Positions 26,246 through 35,521 are shown, counted from the first letter of the stretch. The stretch: 60,831 nucleotides of DNA from Acidithiobacillus concretivorus (GCF_018853445.1 NZ_JABELD010000063.1:1-60831); one strand, 5' to 3'. Notes: a model not told the origin generated them from the sequence alone. Program-made: numbers and translations.

Positions 26246-27189
26246 ATATTCAACCCGTGCTGTTAGTCATTTTTGATGGTTTCGGCCTAAACCCCAATCG
26301 GGCTTACAACGGCTGGGCACAAGCCCATACGCCACATCTGGATCATTATTTTGCCAGTTTCCCCCATACTGCCCTGCAAGCATCCGGGCGGGCGGTGGGC
26401 CTGCCCGATGGACAATTTGGAAATTCAGAGGTCGGTCATTTGACGCTGGGCTCAGGGCGCATACTCCTTCAGGACATGGTGCGCATATCGGACAGTCTGG
26501 CTAATGGCAGTTTTTCCAACATTCAGAATTGGCAAAACATTTTGCAAAATACCCAGCGCCTGCACCTGGTCGGTATGGTCTCTGATGGCGGCGTACATTC
26601 CCATATTGACCATTTGCTGGAGATTCTACCTCTGGTGGTTCAGGCGGGTGTAGAACCAATCATCCACATGATTACGGATGGGCGGGACACAGCCCCGCAA
26701 TGTGCGGATATTTTCGTGCAGATACTGGAAAAGCGCCTGCAAGAGCTCGGCAGCGGCAAAATTGCCAGCGTATGTGGCCGCTATACCGCCATGGATCGTG
26801 CTGGCCATTGGGAACGCACCCAAAAAGCCTGGGCCGCTTTGCTGAAAGGTGAAGGGCTTCAGTCAGCAACGGCCCTATCGGCTGTTCAGGAAGCCTGGCA
26901 ACGCGGGGAAGGAGACGAATTTATTCAACCCACCGTCATTGGCAATCCTCAGGAAAACCGGATTGCACCCAATGAACCCGTATTCTTTTTCAACTTTCGC
27001 TCTGATCGTATGCGCCAGTTGAGCGCGGCCATCGCCATGCCCGAATTTGAACATTTTGATCGCGGTTCCGAATTGGGAATTGGCCGGGGTACCGCCGATA
27101 TTGCGCCAACTATTCTGGATATCATGGGACTTTCCCAACCGTCTGAAATGACCGGAAAAAGCCTGATTCTTCGGGACAAACTGCGTTGA
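26242..27189 (+). CDS. 2,3-bisphosphoglycerate-independent phosphoglycerate mutase, internally deleted
   Basis: 315 aa instead of about 510. It starts with TTG overlapping the ppsA stop, and the first residues PVLLVIFDGFG match the family N-terminus (Asp12 metal ligand). FGNSEVGHLT with the phosphoserine Ser62, MVSDGGVHSH, TDGRDT and the phosphotransferase-domain end FFFNFRSDRMRQL are present. After FEHFDRG the sequence jumps directly to GRGTADIAPTILDIMGL, the extreme C-terminus. About 200 residues of the phosphatase domain are missing, including the other Asp and His metal ligands. The frame stays open, so a protein can be made, but normal mutase activity is very unlikely. Confidence 0.85.
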   Translation: MNIQPVLLVIFDGFGLNPNRAYNGWAQAHTPHLDHYFASFPHTALQASGRAVGLPDGQFGNSEVGHLTLGSGRILLQDMVRISDSLANGSFSNIQNWQNILQNTQRLHLVGMVSDGGVHSHIDHLLEILPLVVQAGVEPIIHMITDGRDTAPQCADIFVQILEKRLQELGSGKIASVCGRYTAMDRAGHWERTQKAWAALLKGEGLQSATALSAVQEAWQRGEGDEFIQPTVIGNPQENRIAPNEPVFFFNFRSDRMRQLSAAIAMPEFEHFDRGSELGIGRGTADIAPTILDIMGLSQPSEMTGKSLILRDKLR

Positions 27190-28727
27190 ATCCAGATCCA
27201 ACAGCAGATACCCACGCAAGCACGGTCAATGCTCCTAGATTAAAAAAATCCGCTGCATCCATTCTGGATACTGCACACGCTATTCATCCTGATCATGCCG
27301 CAATGACCGACATACTCGACAAAAGCCCGATGTTACCGATCCACTATCGGATTTGGGCGTTGTCTACTGGAGGCACCCTTTTAAGTGGGGTTTCCATGTT
27401 TTTGTTGGGCGTCACCCTGCCGCTGGTAATACCACGCTTTCACATGCCCGCCACCAGTGTCGGCATGGTAGCTGCCATGCTTATGGGGGGAACCGTCATC
27501 GGGGCCCTGTTGGGAGGACATATTGCCGATCGGTGGGGCCGTAAACCGGTCATGATCAGTGACATGATTTTGTTGATTATTGCTGCCTCATTAGCGGCAT
27601 TTGCACCCAATGCCACTATTCTAACCCAAGCAGAACTGTTGCTGGGCATCGGTGTCGGCATGGATTTTCCGGTCGCCAGCAGCTATCTGGCAGAATTTAT
27701 GCCCCAGGGACGCCGGGGCAGAATGATGGCTGCGTCCATCGCCATTCAGTCCGTCGGCATGTTGGCGGGCGTCGCTTTGGCAATTGTCCTGCTTCAGAAT
27801 GCCCGGACTGGTGATGATACCTGGCGCTGGTTACTTGCTGCAGAAATTCTGGTGGTGCTTCCCTATCTGATCGGACGGCTGAGTCTGCCGGAAAGTGTGC
27901 GCTGGTGCATGGGTCATGGCCGCAATGCTCAGGCCGCAAAAATTCTTACCCGCTTTGCCCCGGATAAAAAAAGTCAATTACTGCAGATTGCCCAACGCCT
28001 GGGTAGAAAACATCATCATGTTGCCAAAATTCTGCCTGGTCATCATTTGGGTGTCGCCACCTTATTTGCGCCGGAATATCGTCGACGAACATTGCTGGTG
28101 ACTCTCCCCTGGTTTTTTATGGACGTTGCCACCTATGGAATCGGTTTGTTCACCACCATTCTGCTGGGCAGTCTGCGCACAAATCTGCCCGAATTAAGCT
28201 CCACATTGGGGAGGGACCTCAGCAACGCTCTGGATAGTGGCAAGGTTGATTTGTTTCTTTTGTTGGGTTCACTGCTGTCGCTCTGGGCAGTACCCAAACT
28301 GGGGCGCATTCATATGCAACTGATCGGTTTTGTGGGGATGATTACCGGCATGGGACTACTGCTCGGTGCAGCGCAGCAGCATACGGGAAATGCATTCAGC
28401 CAATATTACCTGATCCTCGCTGGCTTCATGCTCTTCAATTTGTTTATGACCATGGGTCCCAATGCCACCACCTTCATTTTACCCACAGAAATGTATCCTA
28501 CTCAGATCCGCGCGTTCGGGTCAGGGTTTGCCGCTGCAATCGCCAAAATAGGTGCCACCATCAGCGTATTTTTACTACCACTTATTCAGGCAAGCTGGGG
28601 ACTTTCAGCGGTATTGATGCTCATGATTCTGGTGAGCCTGCTCGGCCTGGGAATGACCTGGACCTTCCGGGTTCAGGGCCATGGTAAAACCCTCGAAGAA
28701 CATCATGGCCCGCAAGTGCCGCAATAA
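27186..28727 (+). CDS. MFS transporter, sugar/phosphate-porter type (second copy)
   Basis: 513 aa from TTG 27186, whose TTGA overlaps the preceding stop. ATG 27303 is an alternative that would drop a hydrophilic 39-residue N-terminus. Motifs GGHIADRWGRK, GIGVGMDFPVASSYLAEFMP and LPESVRW, together with GPNATTFILPTEMYPTQIRA, place it with the carrier at 8999-10387. A hydrophilic central loop contains HHH. A soluble stretch with LPELSSTLGRDLSNALDSGK interrupts the second half. It forms a tight cluster with ppsA and the deleted mutase, so a small phosphorylated or carboxylic metabolite is a possible substrate. That is inference. Confidence 0.75.
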   Translation: MNPDPTADTHASTVNAPRLKKSAASILDTAHAIHPDHAAMTDILDKSPMLPIHYRIWALSTGGTLLSGVSMFLLGVTLPLVIPRFHMPATSVGMVAAMLMGGTVIGALLGGHIADRWGRKPVMISDMILLIIAASLAAFAPNATILTQAELLLGIGVGMDFPVASSYLAEFMPQGRRGRMMAASIAIQSVGMLAGVALAIVLLQNARTGDDTWRWLLAAEILVVLPYLIGRLSLPESVRWCMGHGRNAQAAKILTRFAPDKKSQLLQIAQRLGRKHHHVAKILPGHHLGVATLFAPEYRRRTLLVTLPWFFMDVATYGIGLFTTILLGSLRTNLPELSSTLGRDLSNALDSGKVDLFLLLGSLLSLWAVPKLGRIHMQLIGFVGMITGMGLLLGAAQQHTGNAFSQYYLILAGFMLFNLFMTMGPNATTFILPTEMYPTQIRAFGSGFAAAIAKIGATISVFLLPLIQASWGLSAVLMLMILVSLLGLGMTWTFRVQGHGKTLEEHHGPQVPQ

Positions 28728-28803
28728 CCTAACGCACCCAAACCTGAGTGCGGCCGTTGGTCTGGGAGCTTCGCTGCGACTTTAGCCCACGCCCTGATAA
28801 TGC

Positions 28804-29193
28804 CTATTCCCGTCGCATTTCCACGCGGCGTTGCCAGGCCAGAATGGCGTCAACTACTTCCTGATCAAAATCACGGCTTTCATGCTCCTTGATCAATTTA
28901 CGTACCCATTCTACCTGGCTACTGATTTCAAAGGTTTTCTGTATATCTGAAAAATACGGATCATTTTCGAGGTAACAGTTTTCCTGCAAGGTACTCCGTT
29001 TTATTTTCAACGGTTTAGATGATTCTGATTGACAAATAACCAGTTTGGAACGAATTTCAGTGACTGTATATTTTTGAACCCCTTTAATGGTGCCACTATA
29101 AGGCACATGTTCGACGACCCAGAACACATCACCCATTTCAGCGTCGGCAAAATCCAGTTGTTTATGATAGGCGTCATTTTTGGCAATAAGCAT
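28804..29193 (-). CDS. Hypothetical protein
   Basis: 129 aa with no signal peptide or membrane segment. It is rich in charged residues, with a beta-rich N-terminal half (MGDVFWVVEHVPYSGTIKGVQKYTVTEIRSKLVIC) and a helical end (EWVRKLIKEHESRDFDQEVVDAILAWQRRVEMRRE). It begins five bases after the stop of the DUF423 gene and lies on the same strand, so they are probably cotranscribed. No family was recognised. Confidence 0.6.
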   Translation of the reverse strand: MLIAKNDAYHKQLDFADAEMGDVFWVVEHVPYSGTIKGVQKYTVTEIRSKLVICQSESSKPLKIKRSTLQENCYLENDPYFSDIQKTFEISSQVEWVRKLIKEHESRDFDQEVVDAILAWQRRVEMRRE

Positions 29194-29197
29194 TACA

Positions 29198-29620
29198 TTA
29201 CTCCTTTACTTGTCTGGATGCCTGCCAAAGACCGATGGCAAGAAGTAACCAGGCGACAATCCACGCAGTGCCTCCAAAAGGGGCAAAAATTGCCCAGAAT
29301 GACTGACCGGTCATTACCAGCAAATAAAGCCCTCCGCAGAAAAAAAGCACGCCCAGAGCCATCAAGAAAGCCGAAACACAAAGCAGCCGTCTTTTACCCC
29401 ATAGTCGAATCAAAATGCCGAGCAAAACCAGGCCTAGCGCGTTATAAATCTGAAAATGCACGGCAATATCGTACACATGCAAACTCTGCTTGCTCACCTG
29501 CCCGGCAACCAGATGATCACCGACCGCACCGGCCATAATAGCCAGCCCCACCAGCAAAGCACCCAGCGCGGAAATTTGTCCTCCCCTGCGTGCACCGTTT
29601 TCATTACAACACTCTGCCAT
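29198..29620 (-). CDS. DUF423 small membrane protein
   Basis: 140 aa from ATG 29620, preceded by GAGGAGAAAGGA, a strong ribosome site. An upstream ATG at 29644 lacks one. Four membrane helices and the family marks LGALLVGLAIMAGAVGDH, YDIAVHFQIYNALGLVLLG and FAPFGGTAWIVAWLLLA are visible. This YgdD-type family has no known function. The N-terminus has CC within MAECCNENG. Confidence 0.82.
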   Translation of the reverse strand: MAECCNENGARRGGQISALGALLVGLAIMAGAVGDHLVAGQVSKQSLHVYDIAVHFQIYNALGLVLLGILIRLWGKRRLLCVSAFLMALGVLFFCGGLYLLVMTGQSFWAIFAPFGGTAWIVAWLLLAIGLWQASRQVKE

Positions 29621-29798
29621 TCCTTTCTCCTCAATTTTGTACACCGCAGTTTCCGGATATTTCCTGCCCGATGGTCACATGCAGCCGAATCTATTCTCTT
29701 ATAGCCTACCTTCATGCCCTGATTCAAACTTTCTGCAGCATCGGGGCAGGCTAGCTGTGCTATGCTCTGACTGATAATTTACGGAGGAGTTTCAGCTC

Positions 29799-30842
29799 AT
29801 GACAGCACATAAAATCTGTATTCTTGGTGGCACGGGTTTTGTTGGCCGACATCTGGCAGAGCGTCTCAGTCAGGACGGGCACCAGATTCGGATTCTGACC
29901 CGCAATCGGGAGCGTAACCGCGAAAACCTGCTGGTTTTGCCACAGGTAGAGGTTGTTGAATGTAATGTGCATGACCCTATTGCGCTGGAGCAGCAACTCA
30001 AAGGTCGGGATGTAGTGATCAATCTGGTCGGCATCCTCAACGAGAATCGTCCGGGACGCAGCGATTACCCCCCCGAGCGCCATGGTGATTTTGAAAAAAA
30101 CCATATTGAGCTTCCCCGCCTGGTCGCTAATCTTTGTGGACATCTGGGTATTCCCCGGCTCCTGCATATGAGCGCCCTCGGTGCCAACCCCATTGCCCCC
30201 AGTGCCTACCTGCGCTCCAAAGGCATCGGTGAAGAAATCATCCGTCAGTCTGGCGAAAACAGTGCCAAAAACGGCTACTTCAATTATCTGAATGGTCCGA
30301 AATTACTCTGGGGTCGTGGCCTTAAAGTAACTTCATTTCGCCCTTCGATCATATTTGGTGAAGGCGACAGTTTCTTCAATCGTTTTGCCCAACTACTGCG
30401 CAGCATTCCTTTATTTTTACCCATAGCCGGCACTGAGGCCAAAATGCAACCGGTGTGGATTGAAGATGTAGTCAGTGCCTTTGTGCAGTCCATAGACGAC
30501 GAAAAAACGTATGGCAAGGCTTATGATCTCTGCGGCCCCAAGGTCTATACTCTGGGCGAATTGATTGCTTATACCCAAAGCCTGATTGGCACACATCGCA
30601 AGGTGATTGCGCTCTGTCCTTTATTGGGCAACCTGCAAGCGGGACTGATGGAAAAGCTGCCTGGCAAAGTGCTGACACGCGATAATTTGAAGTCATTGTC
30701 CGTAGATAATATTTCCAGCAAAAAGGATTTGCAGGAGGTATTTGGCATTCAGCCTACAGCAATTGAAAGTATTGTACCGACTTATCTGGGCGGCAAAGGT
30801 CAGCATACCGAACGCTTATCAGAAATTCGTAATCGCCGCTAA
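29799..30842 (+). CDS. NAD(P)-binding epimerase-like protein (complex I NDUFA9-type)
   Basis: 347 aa. Rossmann motif ILGGTGFVGRHLAERL at the N-terminus, then VVINLVGIL, LLHMSALGA, FRPSIIFGEGDSFFNRFA and MQPVWIEDVV, as in atypical short-chain dehydrogenases related to NDUFA9. The usual Tyr-x3-Lys appears as YLRSKGIGEE. Between this and the next strand is an extra segment with GENSAKNGYFNYLNGPKLL. In bacteria these proteins are linked with quinone or carotenoid chemistry, but the substrate here is unknown. A good ribosome site, ACGGAGGAG, lies upstream. Confidence 0.75.
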   Translation: MTAHKICILGGTGFVGRHLAERLSQDGHQIRILTRNRERNRENLLVLPQVEVVECNVHDPIALEQQLKGRDVVINLVGILNENRPGRSDYPPERHGDFEKNHIELPRLVANLCGHLGIPRLLHMSALGANPIAPSAYLRSKGIGEEIIRQSGENSAKNGYFNYLNGPKLLWGRGLKVTSFRPSIIFGEGDSFFNRFAQLLRSIPLFLPIAGTEAKMQPVWIEDVVSAFVQSIDDEKTYGKAYDLCGPKVYTLGELIAYTQSLIGTHRKVIALCPLLGNLQAGLMEKLPGKVLTRDNLKSLSVDNISSKKDLQEVFGIQPTAIESIVPTYLGGKGQHTERLSEIRNRR

Positions 30843-30863
30843 AACTGCAGCAAAGAGCCCTTC

Positions 30864-30896
30864 CTCGGCAGGCTTTGATACTTCCTGCCGGGCGAG
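30864..30896. repeat. Inverted repeat between convergent genes
   Basis: CTCGGCAGG and CCTGCCG(G)GCGAG can form a stem of about 9 bp between the converging epimerase and Sel1 genes. No T-run follows, so a terminator role is uncertain. Confidence 0.35.
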
Positions 30897-30966
30897 ATCT
30901 TATCAGGGGTAACCAGAATCCCAGTTTAAGTCACTAAAAGCTCTTGGTAGATTTGCCATTTTCAGC

Positions 30967-31386
30967 TTAGTGGGTTGCGGCACCCTGGTCGCCCTGACCA
31001 AACTTTTCAATGAGCTCCTCAGCGAGTTCAGTGGGAACTTCACCGAGAATCGCCGTCATCCCGGCCTGGGCACGCGTATCTCCCTGTGCTGCGGCGAGGC
31101 TGAATAACTCGTAAGCGCAGGATAAATCCTTGCGCAAGCCCTGCCCCTGGTAAAACAGTAAGCCCAGATTGAATTGCGCCGGTGCATCATTCTGATCTGC
31201 CGCTGCACTGTACCAGCGCGCAGCTTCCTGGTAATCCTGGGCGACCTCAGAGCCTTCGGCGTATTTCACGCCCATATTAAACTGGGCCACAGGATCTCCG
31301 GCCTGGGCACGGGCGCGGAGATCATCCAGATCATGACGAATGCCGGCCAGAGCCATGAGATCAAGGGTTTCACCATTTTTTGCCAT
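30967..31386 (-). CDS. Sel1-repeat protein downstream of opgH
   Basis: 139 aa without a signal peptide. Two clear Sel1 repeats (AQFNMGVKYAEGSEVAQDYQEAARWYSAAA; AQFNLGLLFYQGQGLRKDLSCAYELFSLAA) and a partial third. It starts four bases after the opgH stop, so it is the last gene of the opgG-opgH unit. Possibly a scaffold or regulator of glucan synthesis. That role is inference from position only. Confidence 0.78.
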   Translation of the reverse strand: MAKNGETLDLMALAGIRHDLDDLRARAQAGDPVAQFNMGVKYAEGSEVAQDYQEAARWYSAAADQNDAPAQFNLGLLFYQGQGLRKDLSCAYELFSLAAAQGDTRAQAGMTAILGEVPTELAEELIEKFGQGDQGAATH

Positions 31387-31390
31387 GGGG

Positions 31391-33475
31391 TTATTGTCCT
31401 GCTTGGTTGATCAGATCTTGATCGTCACTCTCTACACCCCAGGCCGTCAAGCGTTCGCGGTCATTCATGGACCAGACGGCCCGGTGGAGAGACAGCATGG
31501 AGTTGCGATCACTCAAGAGGATATTGCGCTCGCGATTGCTGAGTTGTTGCGGGCCTTCTTCCAGAGCCTTGTGGCAAAGGCTGGCGGCACGCGGCCATAA
31601 TCCGGTGCGATTGCGCTGCAAAGCGCTGTGAATGGCATTAAAACGAGGATCTACCACAACCTGCACAAAAGCATCACCCTCAATGTGCGGCAAATAGGCC
31701 ACACTGTCACTATCCAGCGACTGTAATTCTTCCGGGACGATAACCTCCTCGGGAATCACAAACAGGCGCTGCTGACGTGCCCAGCGTCCCAGCCCGGGAC
31801 GACTGGTCCAGGCCCCCAAAGGCACGGCGGCGACCAGGCCGCCCAGAATAGGAACCAGCCAGACAAAATGCCAGAACCCCAAAAAGGGGTACAGGGCGAC
31901 GGCCAACACCAAACCCAGTGCCGAACACCAGCCAAAAAAACGCAAGGCCACTGACCAGCTGGTTTCCTGGTCACCACGCACCTGAGCTCCCCAACGAACA
32001 CCCTTCCCCATAAGTGTTTGGATGACGAACTGACTATGAAAAGCCATTCGGATCGGTGCCATCAAAACCGAAAACAAACTTTCTACCAGCATGCTCAGAA
32101 TGAGGTGAAACAATCCGCCAAATTGCTGGCGGCGACCCGGTTGACGGGCCACCCAGAGAACCGCCATCCACTTGGGCGAAAGCAGTAAAACGGCCGTCAC
32201 TCCAAACAACCAGAAGGGTAAGGGATCAATACTACTTCCCCAATGAAAAGGCACGACCGTATCATCATTCCCGCCACCAGCCCAATGCAGTGAACCCAAC
32301 GCGCCCAGAATCAAAAACAGTCCCCAGAGTGGTGCCGCCAGAAAAGACATAGCCCCGTTAATGAACAGGAAGCGGTGAGCAGAACGCAAGCCTTCCCCGG
32401 CCAATAAACGCAGATGTTGCAGATTACCCTGCGCCCAGCGCCTATCCCGTTTCAAATCATCGATCAGGGTGGGGGGAACTTCTTCATAACTACCAGACAG
32501 ACTAGGGACAAACCATACTTCCCAGCCATTCTTGGCCATCAGTGCCGCTTCGACAAAATCATGACTGAGTAAAGGGCCGCCCAAAGGGGGCCGACCAGGC
32601 AATACCGGCAATGCACAATATTCGGTGAATGGGGCAGTCCGCAAAATCGCATTGTGACCAATGTAATGACCATCACCCAACTGCCAGAAACGCAAGCCGG
32701 CGCTGAAAATCGGACCATACAGGTGCTGCGCAAATTGTTGCAGGCGGGCATACAGGGTTTCCCGGTTGACAGCCACCGGTTGGGTCTGAATGATACCCAC
32801 CTGCGGATTCCCCTCCATCATTTCCAACATGCGATAGAGGGTTTCACCGTTCATGACACTATCAGCGTCCAGCACGACCATATATTCGTAAGCGCGACCC
32901 CAGCGTCTGCAAAAATCAGCGACATTGCCACTTTTGGCTTTATTGTTAACCGGACGCCGTCGATAATGAATTTTGCCAAAAGCATCCAGAGACTCACAAA
33001 GTGCCGACCACACCAGTTCTTCGCGCAACCAAACATCAGGATTACGAGTGTCACTGAGCAGAAAAAACTCAAAATGAGCCAAGGCACCAGCCCGCTGCAA
33101 GGATTTGAAAGTGGCCTGTAGCCCGGCAGCCACCCGCTCCACTTCTTCATTATAAATGGGCATAAGAATCGCCACTTTATTTTGCGGGAGGGGCTCAGCC
33201 AGGCGGAGTTCGGGGCTACCGGGGGCGGTATCGGTGCGCCCGCTCATCAGCAGAATAAAGCCAACCAGTGCCGTCCAGAAGCCAGCAGAAATCCAGGCAA
33301 ACAACATGGAAAATATGATGAGGGTAGGAATTTCCAGCCAGAGTGGTAAGCGATCGGCAAGAACCTGATCCAGCATCAGGCCTGCACTACAGGCCGGCAA
33401 AATAATAAAGGCACTTAACCAGTAACGTCGGTAACGGCTGATGGTTTCCCACTGCCGGGCCATAGCCCGTGCCAA
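31391..33475 (-). CDS. opgH: Glucan biosynthesis glucosyltransferase OpgH, catalytic and membrane part
   Basis: 694 aa from TTG 33475, or 690 from ATG 33463. GT2 motifs are intact: AILMPIYNEE, LLSDTRNPD, RRPVNNKAKSGNVADFCRRWG, VLDADSVM, HDFVEAALM and the RRWAQGNLQH (Q/RxxRW type) sequence, with two membrane helices before and several after the catalytic domain. It makes and exports the beta-1,2-glucan backbone of osmoregulated periplasmic glucans from UDP-glucose. It is shorter than the usual 840-860 aa because the cytoplasmic N-terminal domain is encoded in the preceding frame (33477-33980). The two frames differ by +1 at the junction. One protein split by an indel, or two coupled polypeptides. 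Confidence 0.88.
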   Translation of the reverse strand: MARAMARQWETISRYRRYWLSAFIILPACSAGLMLDQVLADRLPLWLEIPTLIIFSMLFAWISAGFWTALVGFILLMSGRTDTAPGSPELRLAEPLPQNKVAILMPIYNEEVERVAAGLQATFKSLQRAGALAHFEFFLLSDTRNPDVWLREELVWSALCESLDAFGKIHYRRRPVNNKAKSGNVADFCRRWGRAYEYMVVLDADSVMNGETLYRMLEMMEGNPQVGIIQTQPVAVNRETLYARLQQFAQHLYGPIFSAGLRFWQLGDGHYIGHNAILRTAPFTEYCALPVLPGRPPLGGPLLSHDFVEAALMAKNGWEVWFVPSLSGSYEEVPPTLIDDLKRDRRWAQGNLQHLRLLAGEGLRSAHRFLFINGAMSFLAAPLWGLFLILGALGSLHWAGGGNDDTVVPFHWGSSIDPLPFWLFGVTAVLLLSPKWMAVLWVARQPGRRQQFGGLFHLILSMLVESLFSVLMAPIRMAFHSQFVIQTLMGKGVRWGAQVRGDQETSWSVALRFFGWCSALGLVLAVALYPFLGFWHFVWLVPILGGLVAAVPLGAWTSRPGLGRWARQQRLFVIPEEVIVPEELQSLDSDSVAYLPHIEGDAFVQVVVDPRFNAIHSALQRNRTGLWPRAASLCHKALEEGPQQLSNRERNILLSDRNSMLSLHRAVWSMNDRERLTAWGVESDDQDLINQAGQ

Positions 33476-33476
33476 T

Positions 33477-33980
33477 TCAGACTTCTCCGCTCAGAATACG
33501 GCGGCTCGTCAATACGTTGCTGCGGCTAAACAATGTCTGCCACAGGCGCGATGCAGCAGCCAGCCAAGAACGGTTCATGGGCAGAGACGCCATATTGCTG
33601 CGCTGAATAGCAGGCGCTACCTGCTGCTGTAGCCAACGGCATGACCGGGCATCCTGAGCCGCATTTGCAGTCAGGCGCAGGGAAAGATCCAGACGGGCGT
33701 CCAGTTCATCGCCGTTACCCAAGGTCGCCAGTGCTTGGTGCAGGCTGGCAAAAGCCCGGGCATAAAGCGCATCCTGATGGGTTTCCAGGCCTTGCAATTG
33801 GCTGATCACCTGACCACGTATCCATAAACGCTGGGCATCGGTTAGCGTCAAGCGCGCCATATACCGCTCCATACGAATAAGAACAGGTGCGCTATTTGTG
33901 ACGACCAGGGCCTCTGCTGTACCACCTGCCAGCCACTCACCCGCAGGATTGACGCTGTAGCTTGATTCATCTTTAAACAT
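33477..33980 (-). CDS. OpgH N-terminal cytoplasmic domain, split from opgH
   Basis: 167 aa between opgG and opgH. Its C-terminal part, APAIQRSNMASLP followed by SRLWQTLFSRSNVLTSRR, resembles the segment that precedes the first membrane helix in full-length OpgH. The next frame continues with ARQWETISRYRRYW, which matches the next part of the same protein. The stop TGA at 33477-33479 is bypassed by skipping one base (GTC TGA read as TCT GAA). 167 plus 694 residues equals a normal OpgH length. The N-terminal OpgH domain has a regulatory role in E. coli. Firm as an OpgH piece. Whether both are functional separately is open. Confidence 0.7.
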   Translation of the reverse strand: MFKDESSYSVNPAGEWLAGGTAEALVVTNSAPVLIRMERYMARLTLTDAQRLWIRGQVISQLQGLETHQDALYARAFASLHQALATLGNGDELDARLDLSLRLTANAAQDARSCRWLQQQVAPAIQRSNMASLPMNRSWLAAASRLWQTLFSRSNVLTSRRILSGEV

Positions 33981-33985
33981 TACAC

Positions 33986-35521
33986 CTACTCCTTTGCCGC
34001 ATGAAGAAGATAAGTCCAGGTATTGGTCATAACCTGCTTATCGAGGGTTAAATAACAACGCACATTACTGGGTGAAGCAGTTTGCGGCTGGATGACCGCA
34101 ATCACCCGCCAAAAATGATTCTTAGCATCCCATTCCAGCTTTTGACTCAAAATCTGAGCCCCATTTTCAGCCGTGAGATGGGCTTTAATAGGCATATTCC
34201 CGGGCAATTTCGTCAGCGCACCACTGCCAAAATCAATAACGACGGTACGCGCGCCAGCGCTTTTCGGATCATCGCCAAGATAAGTGCCGACCGGATGTGC
34301 CAGGGGGATCAGGCCATGGTTATCCAGAAAGAAACGCAAGTTGTAGGCAAAATGCAGGGGCGTTTTCGGAGCGGGTTCCTGATCCGGAACCCAGAAAACA
34401 TCAATATTGTCCATGTCCCGGTTATTGGTGGGCAGCTCAACGAGACGTACCTGGCCCTTCCCCCAATCTCCTACCGGTTGCACCCAAACACTGGGACGGC
34501 GCTGGTATTGGGTTTCAATACCCTGATAAGCAGAAAAATCACGGTCTTCCTGAATCAAACCGAAGCCAACTGGATGCTCCATGCTGTAGGTCGTAGTCTG
34601 AATCTGCAGAGGATTATCAATGGGGCGGGTCAACCATTCACCATTACCGTTGGCCATGACCAAATCACTGGAATCATGCTGCGCGGGATGCCAGTCGCCA
34701 GCGGTGATACCACGACCATGACCGTGCCAGTACATGCTGGTCAAAGGCGCGAGCTCAAGTACCTTTACGGGTTTACGCAAATATATGGTGGCCTGCACCT
34801 GTACCGTCGTACTGTCACCGGTCTGGATAGTGAAGCGATAAGCACCTGTGGCTACTGGACTGTCCATGAGCGCATAAACCACCATATCTTGCGCACCGGC
34901 CTGGGGCTTTTCCAGCCAGATCTCTTTGAAGTAAGGGAATATTTCTCCAGACGGTTGGGCCGTATCAATACCCAGACCGCGTGCTGAAGTACCATAAACG
35001 GCATGTTTACCCACCGCACGAAAGTACGTTGCGCCCAAAAAAGAAATAAATTCGTTATAGTTCGGCGGCGTGTTCAGGGGCGCCAATAAGCGGAATCCGG
35101 CATAACCCAGATCACTCGGCAAATCAGCAGGGACCTTTAAATTACCAAAACTGAAGCCTCTGAGATTAAAAGGGATGGGGCGCACCTTGCCATTGATCAC
35201 TTCGCGAATGATTTCAGGCTGATGAAACCAGGAACCCGGCAGATAAAATTGTGCCTGAAAAGGCGTATTCTGGTTCTGCCACAAAGGCGTTGTGTCCTGA
35301 ATCTGACTGTACTGTTCAGGACTTAGATTTTTGAGGAACGAAGGAATCGGCAAAGGCTTAGGATTATAATGTGCATCTACCAGTGCCTGAGCCTTGGACT
35401 CTACGGTCTGCATGTTAAAATCATCCGCCGACGCCGCAATGCTGAAGGCCCAGCCTGTCAGGCTGAGCACAACAGCAGAAGCAAGCTTCAAGGAGGAATG
35501 ATTGCGTGATAAATAGTTCAT
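33986..35521 (-). CDS. opgG: Periplasmic glucan biosynthesis protein OpgG/OpgD
   Basis: 511 aa with a signal peptide (KLASAVVLSLTGWAFSIAASADD). Family marks: KAQALVDAHYNPKPLPIPSFL, FQAQFYLPGSWF, GFRLLAPLN, FISFLGATYFRAVGKHAVYGTSARGLGIDTA, LTSMYWHGHG, HDSSDLVMANGNGEWLTRP and VGFGLIQEDRDFSAYQ. It processes or branches the glucan made by OpgH in the periplasm. It ends five bases before the OpgH N-terminal frame, so all are in one operon. OpgD is an alternative name for the same family. Confidence 0.92.
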   Translation of the reverse strand: MNYLSRNHSSLKLASAVVLSLTGWAFSIAASADDFNMQTVESKAQALVDAHYNPKPLPIPSFLKNLSPEQYSQIQDTTPLWQNQNTPFQAQFYLPGSWFHQPEIIREVINGKVRPIPFNLRGFSFGNLKVPADLPSDLGYAGFRLLAPLNTPPNYNEFISFLGATYFRAVGKHAVYGTSARGLGIDTAQPSGEIFPYFKEIWLEKPQAGAQDMVVYALMDSPVATGAYRFTIQTGDSTTVQVQATIYLRKPVKVLELAPLTSMYWHGHGRGITAGDWHPAQHDSSDLVMANGNGEWLTRPIDNPLQIQTTTYSMEHPVGFGLIQEDRDFSAYQGIETQYQRRPSVWVQPVGDWGKGQVRLVELPTNNRDMDNIDVFWVPDQEPAPKTPLHFAYNLRFFLDNHGLIPLAHPVGTYLGDDPKSAGARTVVIDFGSGALTKLPGNMPIKAHLTAENGAQILSQKLEWDAKNHFWRVIAVIQPQTASPSNVRCYLTLDKQVMTNTWTYLLHAAKE

